Origin: Piezodorus guildinii
Lineage: Eukaryota; Arthropoda; Insecta; Hemiptera; Pentatomidae
NCBI GenBank assembly: GCA_023052935.1
Contig: CM041297.1
Location: forward strand, 52,495,917-52,559,916
Direction of reading: 5' to 3'
Length of the DNA stretch: 64,000 bases
Positions 55,905 through 64,000 of the stretch are shown here, in pieces. Positions within the stretch are counted from its first letter, which is position 1. Each line of letters opens with the position of its first letter. The position numbers and the translations under genes are program-made. Below the pieces are notes generated by a model, which had not been told where the DNA came from, did not search any database, and worked only from the letters and a program-made list of their open reading frames with translations.

Positions 55905-56189
55905 TGGGGCTCAGTGGTAGGGTGCTATAAAATTATGTTAGATAAGCCGTGGGTCAAAACTGTACTAGGAAGACCCTTGGGGGGCTATCCCAGCTTCTTA
56001 AACTGGATATCCGAAAATGGGGTAAATTATAGTCGTAAATATACCGTACGAATCCCTAGAACCTACTGGGTTGAACTATTACAGTTTAAATTTTCTGTAT
56101 TAGAAGTAAGCAGGCAGAGTTAATAAGTTTAACACCCATCCTCTTTATAGTAGGTCCAAAAAATAAAAAAATAAATAAATAAAAAATAA

Positions 56190-56190
<1 letters not shown>
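55905..56190 (+). mobile_element. tRNA-derived SINE, family 2
   Basis: GGTGGGGCTCAGTGGTAGGG is a good A-box region, and GTGGGTCAAAACTG sits where the B-box should be. The body contains AACTGGATATCCGAAAATGG, shared with 35.7 kb, and CCGTACGAATCCCTAGAAC, similar to the I-clade LINE tail at 62.85 kb. The tail is (AAAT)n. The 69-codon frame across it is incidental. Confidence 0.65.
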
Positions 56191-56192
<2 letters not shown>

Positions 56193-56264
<72 letters not shown>

Positions 56265-56269
56265 TATAT
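56193..56269. repeat. (TA)n microsatellite
   Basis: About 75 bases of AT repeats directly after the SINE tail. Confidence 0.93.
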
Positions 56270-56845
56270 TTATGTTTATATTTATATTTATATACAATAA
56301 TAATATATTAAATGTTAGTAAATGGAACTTTAATATTTACATTTTATGTAATTATTTTATTTTGTTTGTTAGTAACTTACTAAACACAAAAGGCAGGTAG
56401 CTTATATAATTAATTCTTAGTATGGACCATTTATTTCAGATCACACATTTCTTTTTTCTTTTTTATGCTTCTTCAGAAATTTCTATTGAATAAGCTTCAG
56501 TTCTAAGGATAGCATCTCCCCTAGAGGCCCCATGCCTTGGCAATACTTGGCAAGACTTCTTCCTCATGTACTTAGGAGGGCTTAAAGTTTATTTAATAAG
56601 GCTCTTAGGTGAGTTGGAAGCCTTCCAGCTGAATTAGTTTCATAAAGGGACAGCTAAGTTTGATTATATCTCGGACAACTATATTATCGGCTAATTAATA
56701 CTATTAATAATTATATTTTTTGCACATTTATGTAGTCACATTAAACATTCAGAATGATGGAAATTCTCCATTAATTACCCTCTGTTCGGAACTACTTACT
56801 AATGTTTTTCAAAGCTCTTGAAATACATCTATTTAGTATTTTAAA
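56270..56845. other. Gene-free stretch
   Basis: No recognisable gene or repeat. A somewhat GC-richer piece (about 56520-56620) repeats CTTGGCAATACTTGGCAAGA locally. Confidence 0.45.
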
Positions 56846-56847
56846 AA

Positions 56848-57617
56848 AAATTGGTGCGGGCTACACACGAATTTCACTTACCTCGACTGTTAAAATCAAT
56901 TTGAAAACTACTGAAAATATTTCAATTTGAAAAATATTAAAATTGATTTTAATTAAACTTGTATTCATTTTTGTTGGAAACATATGATTAAGATAAAATA
57001 ACTACATGAAATTGTTAATCAGTAATAATTTTATTCCCTATTCGTCACTTAATATTACCTTTTACAACTTTTGCTCTTTTATCCTTTAGTTGGTCATCAT
57101 ATTCGTCCAACTTGTATATTCAGCCGTCCTATATCAATGTTATTAAGATGATATAGTTAATCTTTTTGAATGTTCAAAATTAAAAGTGCTTCAAGGAGGA
57201 GAAAATTTAAAATATCGCCATATAAGCCCTGTCAGACTATTTCAATCAGAATGAAACCTACATCCTATTAAATCGCATTAAATTTTACATCAATGTAGTG
57301 AGTTTAATAAACATCTTTGAGAAAATCGTAAAACGACGCTAAATTCATGGTATAAAGTAGCTCGTCTGTTTGACTGGTTTTGATGAAAAAGTCTCTGTTA
57401 CATCTCAGGCGTATATTTGTCTTAAATATGAAATTTCAGTTTCGTACTACTTTTTGTGTTTGTGCTAGACTTACTACACACGCACACACATACACAGAAC
57501 TTTTTTATTGGGACCTGGTCATTTGTAGTCAAGAACCCTAAAACGTATATTTCCGATGAAAACTTGAACTTGAAAATTTTCACGATTGGAATACTTTGAC
57601 TAACCATAAATTTCATA
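56848..57617 (+). mobile_element. Element X, near full-length copy with internal deletion
   Basis: 5' end AATTGGTGCGGGCTACACACG and TTTCACTTACCTCGACTG. It lacks the CGTTGGAAAGC block, then continues with TATAAGCCCTGTCAGACTAT and TACACACGCACACACATAC. The terminus is diverged, ending near AACCATAAATTTCATACA. Confidence 0.85.
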
Positions 57618-57639
57618 CATTTTGTCCAGTGAATGCGAA

Positions 57640-57981
57640 AATCTAGAAACAATTCTTTATTGAGTAATATTACAATCTGTCCAATTTAGGACATTTTTAA
57701 TAGTGATAAAGTACAACATTCATACGACATTCACACGATATATACAAAACAATAAATTTATATAATAATAATAGAATATACATATATAAGGTGTAGATTC
57801 TTTTAGGTGAAGGTCAAATTTTTTATTAAAAAAAAAAAAAATTGGAGGCTGATGTCTACTTCACCACTACAAAACAAAATCAATAAAATATATACAAAAG
57901 TCACTCATACCTATATACAATTCACAAGCATACAGCACGTGAGTGGAGAATCTAGCCAATGCTAGAACTCCAATATACATC
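57640..57981 (-). mobile_element. 3' UTR of the adjacent Jockey-clade LINE
   Basis: It runs from the tail ATTCTTTATTGAGTAATATT (plus sense) to the stop codon of the coding region at 57982. An A run at 57828-57841 and a TCACTCATACCTATATACAA block are shared with the fragment at 5.3 kb. Confidence 0.85.
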
Positions 57982-58785
57982 TTACAAGAGGTCTCGAGGC
58001 CACTGCCTTTTCAACCTTCTAGGAGGATGGTAAGGATGTGTGGAGCTGGATAAGGATTGAGCTAGGGGATTAGAGTGATGGATAATGTTGTGATGAAATT
58101 TAGAGAATTTTAATTGTATAAGGTCTAAAATAAATGGAATATTTAGGTCGCGGTGTAAGGTATGGATGGATACATAATAAGGGGCATTAACGATTGTTCG
58201 GAGGACTTTGGATTGGAAGGATTGGATGCGTTTGATGTTAGAATGTTTAGTCCCCCACAGTTCAAGTCCGTAGGTCCATAAAGGTTTCAGTACTGTCTTG
58301 TATATTAGTAATTTGTTGTCAACTGTAAGATGAGATTTTCTGTTTAGTAGTCTGTATAACTGGCCGAATCTGCGGTTGAGTTCTTTTCTTTTAAGTCTTG
58401 TATGTGGGTTCCATGTCAGTCTTTTGTCTAGTAAAAAGCCGAGATACCGGACTGTGTCTGAGGAAGGAAGCGGTATGGAATTGAAATTAACCGTTGGACA
58501 GGATTTGCGTCGAAGGGTGAATGTGACGTGAGTGCATTTGCTTTCGTTCACCTTAATGCGCCAAGCATTGCACCAGTCTTCGACAAGGGAAAGGTGCTTT
58601 TGGAGATTTAGCGATGCTTCTTCAGGATCGGAATTGGACGACAAAATGGCGGTGTCATCAGTAAATGTTGCCAGAATGGTATCGGGATCGGTAGGGATAT
58701 CGGCGGTGTAGAGAATGTAGAGGACGGGTCAAAAACGCTGCCTTGAGGAACACCAGCCTCAACAATATAATGATTGGAAAAATGC
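57982..58785 (-). pseudogene. Jockey-clade LINE reverse transcriptase, C-terminal two thirds, frameshifted
   Basis: The main frame (58644-57982, 220 codons) encodes WCNAWRIKVNESKCTHVTF, YLGFLLDKRLTWNPHTRLKR (about residues 67-86), IYKTVLKPLWTYGLELWG (114-131), FQSKVLRTIVNAPYYVS and a final RRLKRQWPRDLL. Upstream, the catalytic block reads ATFTDDTAIL, where the usual YADD is TDD with Ala replaced by Thr. Further up, GVPQGSV is one base out of frame with what follows, consistent with a single-base deletion near 58730. The copy is 5'-truncated at about 58785. Dead element. Confidence 0.9.
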
Positions 58786-59505
58786 AAAAATCAGTAATAG
58801 TAAATTAATCATAATTGTATTAAACCATATATAATTTTTTTTATACAATACTAAAGAAAAACATTAACAAATATTATAATTCTATGCAAGTCCTCTCAAA
58901 AAAATGGTAAAAAAAAATAGGAAAGTTTCTATGATAAAGTTTAAAACAGAAAAAATAAAAAATCTTCAACTAGATAGATAGGTATACAATATTTTCAATA
59001 GATGAGTGCTGAATGAAAATGCTTTAAATCACAAGGTACTGCTGACAAGGAATAATCGTCATGTATGAAATTGGACTTATATAAAAAAGCCAAAAACAAA
59101 ACCCTAGAAGTACCCTAAAGAAGAAGAAAAAAAAAATGCAAACTGCTTCTAATAACAGTCAGTGAAAAACAAACTACCGTAAACAGACTCGTAACTTCAG
59201 CGATTACTTCTTGGAGGGGCAAAGTAAGAACGGCAATCGTTATTGAAAACCTTTCAGTTCTTACCGTTTAAGTGAAAAAAGGAATAACAGGGGGAGATAA
59301 CGTATTAGTACAGCATATGATGGAGGATTTTAGCTAAATGGTAACTCTTAAAGATTAGAAGTGTTCAGAACCCATCGGAAAAAATGTTTCCATTTGTAGA
59401 ATCAACGAAAAAAAAAAAAAAAATAAGGAATAAGATTACTGAAGAAAAAAAAATTGTGTGCCAAAACCTTGTGAATATTTTATTTACTTTACTGGAAATG
59501 AAATA
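58786..59505. other. Gene-free stretch
   Basis: No repeat family or gene is recognised; A-rich runs occur near 59127 and 59408. Confidence 0.45.
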
Positions 59506-59506
59506 T

Positions 59507-59990
59507 ACAGGGTATTTCGTAATTGCTCGGCACTATATCAGGTATGTGTACACAGACACAACATAAACAAAAAAGTTCATATTAACATATATCTCCAACT
59601 AATTTATATAACAGATACCAAAGGTTAGAGATTTATTATGTATTTAGTAAATTAAGACTGACTTAAGTTTAACGTGTTTAATACTAAATAACAGGTTTTG
59701 ATCACTTGATATACAAATGAACTATATGTAATGACAATAGTTGCTCATCGGTTTGTCTAGTTCTGTGTGTTTTAGTGTATCATCGCTGTATTTATCATCA
59801 TTTGTCTATTTCTGTATGTTTTAATATGGGTGAATACTGTGACACAGTTCAATTTATGATTATCATGGGAGACACCATAATTGTTTTTACTTATGTAGAA
59901 CAAACAGAAATGCTTTTAACTTATAAAGAGCTTAGAAATCGGAAACGAAGAGCCAGAAAAGCAGGAATTCGTCGTCCTTAATCTAGTATT
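59507..59990 (+). repeat. Unidentified repeat (family U), longest copy
   Basis: It begins ACAGGGTATTTCGTAATTGC and continues with TATTAACATATATCTCCAAC, ACTAAATAACAGGTTTTGAT and GGGAGACACCATAAT. The two other copies are at 572-843 (plus) and 846-1231 (minus). The common sharp start argues for a transposon terminus. It carries a small open frame toward its 3' side (separate entry). A non-autonomous or 3'-truncated DNA transposon is one possibility. Confidence 0.75.
59826..59981 (+). CDS. 51-codon ORF in family U, function unknown
   Basis: From ATG at 59826 it reads MGEYCDTVQFMIIMGDTI ... YKELRNRKRRARKAGIRRP. The end is strongly basic (KELRNRKRRARKAGIRR), as seen in nuclear-localisation or DNA-binding N-termini. 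A truncated transposase start is possible. The other two copies do not preserve the frame, so selection on it cannot be claimed. Confidence 0.3.
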   Translation: MGEYCDTVQFMIIMGDTIIVFTYVEQTEMLLTYKELRNRKRRARKAGIRRP

Positions 59991-60009
59991 TAAACCCTTT
60001 GGACAGAAT

Positions 60010-60292
60010 CTGAAATTTCACATTTTAGAAGCGTATCTGCAGGAGATGTTTCAGCAACTTACTTATCAAATTTGGTTAACCAGAAGAGCGACTTTTTAAC
60101 ACTTATTAAGCACCTTTATACAATTTTCCCCAAAACAGCTCTAACGATTGTGATTTAACTAGCTATATCAATGCAAAATATAATTAGCTTTAGTATCATA
60201 TAGGTTTCATTCCGATTTCAATAGTCAGACAGGACTTATATTTAAATACCTATATTTTAAATTTTATTCTTCTGAAGTACCATTGTTTTTCT
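60010..60292 (-). mobile_element. Element X, internal fragment, minus strand
   Basis: GATGTTTCAGCAACTTACTTA, AAAACAGCTCTAACGATTG, ATATAGGTTTCATTCCGAT and AGTCAGACAGGACTTATAT are in the order expected for a minus copy. It stops at the MITE at 60300. Confidence 0.82.
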
Positions 60293-60299
60293 ATATTAA

Positions 60300-60442
60300 G
60301 GGTACTCACTACGTTTGCTATAGCATGCTATTTGTGTTGTTTTGCTAAACCCGTCGGGTTTCTACAGTTATTTCCAGGATAAAATTGATGGGTTTAGCAC
60401 AATAGCACAAATAGCATGCAATAGCAAACGTAGTGAGTACCC
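60300..60442. mobile_element. 143-bp MITE with 55-bp inverted ends
   Basis: It starts GGGTACTCACTACGTTTGC and ends with the reverse complement GCAAACGTAGTGAGTACCC. Arms (60300-60354, 60388-60442) also share TAGCATGCTATTTGTG. ATATTA occurs directly after the right end and one base before the left end, a possible 6-base target duplication. Superfamily not assigned. No coding capacity. Confidence 0.85.
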
Positions 60443-61046
60443 ATATTATAAGTGTAGGTTTACGTATGTTATATAACTAAAAATATTCTCCGCCACGTAC
60501 ATCTCTGAACTTTTATTATTCAAATCCTTCGAATTTGTAACAATATATTACGCCCCATCAAAATGCAGCTTTCGACAGATCTTTCATTATCCGATCCTGT
60601 TCCATATGGAAATCTCGTGTATTCTATTACTTCTTGTCCATTCAACTTCCAAACAATCCTGTTATTCCAGTTTCCATGAAAATATGTGAATAGAAAAGAA
60701 GTTATAGAAGTATTTCGAAATTATTTATTTATTTTTAGTTATTATATTCTTTAACCATCACATATGTTTTACAAATATTTTCACAGCCATTAGTTTTCAA
60801 AGCTATATATTGGTTTATTATTTTATTATTGTCATTTGTCTTTAGGTTTTGTTATTATTAATCTTTGTATATTTCTTATTTTATTTTATTTTTTTATATC
60901 TTACTCTAAGGCAATAAATCTCACATATGTAAAAGAAACGATTTACAAATCATGGACTAATGAGTGGAGAGGAAAAGGCGAAAAATTGGGTGATATTAAA
61001 TACAGCCCATTTACAAGTGCCAGTGCCAGTGCCAGATTTATAAGAC
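60443..61046. other. Stretch upstream of the I-clade LINE
   Basis: No gene is recognised in the first part. At about 60926-61000 the translation VKETIYKSWTNEWRGKGEK resembles the segment after the RNase H domain of I-clade LINEs, so a rearranged LINE fragment may be present. Confidence 0.35.
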
Positions 61047-62445
61047 GAAATACAATCGGCATTAGATAACGTCAGTGGCTGGATTAATGACCACGGTTTT
61101 ACTATATCGCCCCAAAGAGTGCTGCGATACTTTTCAACAAAAGACAACCGAATTCACTACCATCCCTAAGGATAGCTAACCAACCACTCACTTTTTCCAA
61201 TACAGTCAAATATCTGGGTGTGACCTTCGATCGCACATTTAGCTGGTCTCCACATTTGAAACAATTAAAAGCTAATTACCTCCGTTCTCTCAATCTCTTC
61301 AAGATGGTTAATAATACAAGTTGGGGTACTGATCGTAAAAGCATGGTAACTCTATTTAGGACTCTGTTAAGACCAAAATTAGATTATGGTTGCAGTGCAT
61401 TTAATTCTGCCTCAAGTCGAACTCTAATACTACTCGATCCTATACAAAATACCGGTCTTCGAATAGCTATTGGTGCTTTCCGTTCCAGCCCTTCTATTAG
61501 CTTGTGTGTTGAAGCTGGTGAACCTCCACTTGCACTACGAAGGCACCAACTTGACCTTATCATTGCTGCTAAGACCCTGTCCACTCCCAACCATCCTCTC
61601 CTTCATTTATTCCCAAACAGACAATTTTTCACCCAACAACAGATCTCCTCATCCAAAAGACCATCCTTTATAGTCCGCATTTCTAAATTTCTGGTCGAGC
61701 TTAACCTTGAATTTCCTTCTTTCATTACAATAGAGACATCTCCAATTTATCCTTGGCAATTTCCCTCTCCGAAAATCTGTCTTTCCCTTACCAAATTACT
61801 CAAACAAAACACATATCCTTACATATATAAGCAGGAATTTCAAAAACTTCAAGATAGACTCGGTGTTGCTGATTACGTATATACTGATGGCTCAAAGAGT
61901 CCCTTAGGTGTGGGAGCATCGGTCGTGGGTGAGGGGAGACAACATCTATTTTCCCTTTCTCCACTCTGTAGGAACAATACCGCGGAACTAGTTGGAATTT
62001 ATAAAAGATTAAGTGTTATTCACCCTACTAAAACAACGAGGATTATTTGCACAGACTCCTTATCGGCTCTGCTCAGCTTGAAACACCCTTTCTCCACCGA
62101 CTCTCTTATTGAAAATATTCTTTTATCATTGCAGTCCACAATAGTTTCTGATAATTCAGTTTTTTCGTCTGGGTACCGAGCCACTGCGGTATAGTTGGCA
62201 ATGAACTCGCAGATCGTGCAGCCAAAGAAGCAATAACAGATGACTTTCCGTTTATTGGGGTGCCTGTTGGCAACTATGTTTCTGTAATCAAGCATCGGAT
62301 TCGGTCGAAGTGGGGACAAATTTTGAACGACACAACAGAAAACAAGTTAAGAGAAATAAGAAGGGATATCTCCCATTGGCATTCGGCCCTACAACAAAAG
62401 CGAAGGGAAGAGGTTATTCTGGCGCGCCTGCGCATTGGACATTAG
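61047..62445 (+). pseudogene. I-clade LINE: end of reverse transcriptase and RNase H domain, frameshifted
   Basis: The piece begins with SALDNVSGWINDHGF, then shifts frame. The long frame (61220-62194) has VTFDRTFSWSPHLK, RPKLDYGCSAFNSAS, LRIAIGAFRSSP and VEAGEPPLALRRHQ, wording typical of I-clade LINEs. An RNase H domain follows with the catalytic set YTDGS (Asp223), NTAEL (Glu256) and CTDS (Asp279). The fourth acidic residue lies past a one-base shift in a T run near 62160: FVWVPSHCGIVGNELADRAA. The frame then runs to RREEVILARLRIGH and a stop at 62443. RNase H removes the RNA strand after reverse transcription. The catalytic reverse-transcriptase core is missing. Confidence 0.9.
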
Positions 62446-62517
62446 ACTTGTACAATAAATTATAATATTTAATCCTTGATTCAAGGCGAAAATGACCCAC
62501 GTGGTTTAAACCTACGG

Positions 62518-62561
<44 letters not shown>
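62446..62561 (+). mobile_element. LINE 3' tail with a 43-base poly-A tract
   Basis: After the premature end of the coding part comes CGAAAATGACCCACGTGG and then an uninterrupted A run (62519-62561). This looks like a 3' UTR and poly(A) tail joined to the coding part by an internal deletion. Confidence 0.7.
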
Positions 62562-62562
<1 letters not shown>

Positions 62563-62563
<1 letters not shown>

Positions 62564-63132
62564 CAGCCCAGAGGCCTGGAAGACTTCTGAGAGAAGAAAC
62601 CGCCGTGAAGAAGTCGTCCTAGCCAGATTACGCTGCAGCCATACTGCCATTACCCATACTTACCTCCTGAAGGGACTCTATCCTCCGACTTGCAGGACTT
62701 GCAGCTTACAGTAGAGCACATCATAATGGACTGCTAGGCATTTAGGAACGCTAGGAGAAATTACTCAAATTGATTGCGGAAAAAACCTGGAGGCTGAGCG
62801 CGATTAAGGCTAATCACCCCATTGCACTGCCGTTGGCCTAGAAACAGTACGAATCTCTATATGTACTGAGCCCGAGACCCTTCATGGGTTGTAGTGGTAC
62901 AGGTAAGAGAAACTACAAGGTAAGTGACAGGCTGGACGTCGCTTTTGGTGACAGTGAGGACAGTGTTCAAAGTGTATTCAATTTTATAAAACAATGTAAA
63001 ATGTATAACCATATATAGTTCATTAACAATGTTAAAGAAAAAAAAGCAAAGGCTATATTGACCATATAATTAATGTATGTAATACGCTAATGACCCTTAG
63101 AGGGTGGACGCATTTAAACAATAAATAAATCT
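62563..63132 (+). pseudogene. Second I-clade LINE 3' fragment
   Basis: It begins upstream of a homologous point: RREEVVLARLRCSHTAITHT, LKGLYPPTCRTCSLQLTVEH and IIMDC then a stop, i.e. the C-terminal cysteine/histidine motif. The 3' UTR includes CATTGCACTGCCGTTGG, shared with 35.8 kb, and ends GCTAATGACCCTTAGAGGG, GGACGCATTTAAACAATAAA. The previous copy carries the same protein segment, so two related copies lie in tandem. Confidence 0.85.
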
Positions 63133-63245
63133 CACATTATTGTATTTTGTGTCATTCTAAAGGGACTCGTCCCTGAATAAGTAAAGAAATCATTATTGTT
63201 ATTATTAAATTTCCGATAGAGAATTTTTTATTAAATTTTCGATGG
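63133..63245 (+). mobile_element. LINE 3'-terminal piece
   Basis: TTCTAAAGGGACTCGTCCC and GAATAAGTAAAGAAATC followed by (ATT)n resemble the end at 36.46-36.52 kb. Confidence 0.55.
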
Positions 63246-63249
63246 AGCT

Positions 63250-63655
63250 AGAGCGTGTCAAACTGAAAAAAAAACGCTATACTGTGAATGTTACAGACCT
63301 TCTGCCAAAATATGATACCTATGCATATTATATATAGGTCTAGTCCAGGATATCCGCAAGTCCTGAAAGAGCCGAGGACAGGACTCCGCGGGCAGGAGCG
63401 AAGAGCGCACATCATGTCCAATTTCGGTAATTGTGGAGGGATGTGACCCTCCTGAGAATGCGGCGGGTGGTCCACATGGCGCCCGGCCACGTGAGCCCCG
63501 ATCACGACCACGCACAGGATAACCACCGGTCTCCTTTACCTACTGTCTGTCAGCCGCGGTACATGACCTCGGGTCCCGCTTCGTCTTCACACGACCTCGT
63601 AGTTTCTCCAGAATATGTTGTTCGTCAGGAGGAAATAGTTAGGAGGAGGTAATAG
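63250..63655. other. GC-rich patch with overlapping open frames
   Basis: Positions about 63350-63620 are the most GC-rich non-SINE DNA here. The minus-strand frame 63526-63248 starts hydrophobic (VILCVVVIGAHVAG) like a signal peptide. Its start is not an ATG, and two other frames (63515-63291 minus; 63431-63652 plus) overlap. Open frames on several phases are expected in GC-rich DNA, so no product is called. It matches no repeat in the window. Confidence 0.25.
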
Positions 63656-63819
63656 AAATGTCTAGGTTACTGAACACTCAGCAGCCAACGCTCCCTTCTG
63701 TACACTCTAGCTATAATGGGCATAACATTGATTGCTCATAGAAAAGTGTGATGAGTATGAAAGTTTAAACATTTACATTCTAAACCCTATCAGTCAACCT
63801 TAGTCAGATTGTATACATT

Positions 63820-64000
63820 TTTACTTTCCCTTACCTATATATGAAATATATAGTAAGAGAAAGTATTACGATGGTGAACATTTTCAAATTCCACTTTTCG
63901 ACAAAAATGCACGTTTTAGGGTCTCCTGGGTTAAAATGACCAAGCCCCACATAAAGGTGTGTGTGTCCGTGTGTGGTAACTCCCGCGAGTAAACGAAAAG
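63820..64000 (-). mobile_element. Element X, minus-strand copy running off the window
   Basis: It starts with the terminal hairpin (TTTTTACTTTCCCTTACC, TATAGTAAGAGAAAGTATTA) and continues with GCACGTTTTAGGGTCTCCTG to a GTGTGTGTCCGTGTGTGG run. Confidence 0.9.

Overview
The window looks like a piece of an animal nuclear genome, most likely an arthropod and probably an insect. The base composition is strongly AT-rich. There are long (TA)n, poly-A/T and (CA)n tracts, no operons and no bacterial-style gene packing. Recognisable protein-coding DNA is almost all non-LTR retrotransposon (LINE) sequence. Jockey-clade reverse transcriptases, which are typical of arthropods, occur several times. The species cannot be named from the sequence; a hemipteran-like genome is a guess. 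Nearly everything that can be annotated is transposon-derived. No complete host gene, rRNA, true tRNA gene or CRISPR array is visible.

Layout. 0-5 kb: a tRNA-derived SINE, a head-to-head pair of an unidentified repeat, a TATA-containing patch near 1.87 kb, and a copy of an abundant 0.9-1.0 kb repeat (here called element X) split by a 474-bp near-perfect hairpin transposon. 6.3-9.5 kb: a large diverged inverted repeat (arms about 1.3 kb) enclosing a SINE and a TA tract. 12-17.5 kb: element X copies, inverted at 12.3-13.5 kb and head-to-tail at 15.6-17.4 kb. 19-22.7 kb: two further inverted-repeat elements, several SINE families and a GC-rich island. 23-29.7 kb: LINE 3' ends, SINEs and a three-unit tandem repeat. 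32.3-35 kb: two nearly full element X copies facing each other. 36-42.3 kb: LINE tails, an ORF with one in-frame stop, and a 3-kb LINE inserted in a 25-bp tandem array derived from the element X terminus. 42.4-42.8 kb, minus strand: the best candidate for host coding sequence, a 3'-terminal exon with a strong splice acceptor and a poly(A) signal. 43-58.8 kb: decayed Jockey copies, SINEs and element X copies nested in each other. 59.5-63.2 kb: an unidentified repeat with a small ORF, a 143-bp MITE, and an I-clade LINE with an RNase H domain. 63.3-64 kb: a GC-rich patch and an element X copy running off the end.

The elements relate to each other mainly through nesting and parasitism. SINEs and LINE tails have landed inside element X copies. 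A second SINE family shares its 3' part with an I-clade LINE tail, as expected if it uses that LINE's enzyme. Element X carries a 13-base inverted repeat at both ends and a terminal hairpin, which makes it a candidate non-autonomous Helentron (DINE-1/HINE-like). The transposon proteins seen are truncated, frameshifted or both. Host-gene hints (42.4 kb, 36.9 kb, 22.3 kb, 1.9 kb) are tentative.
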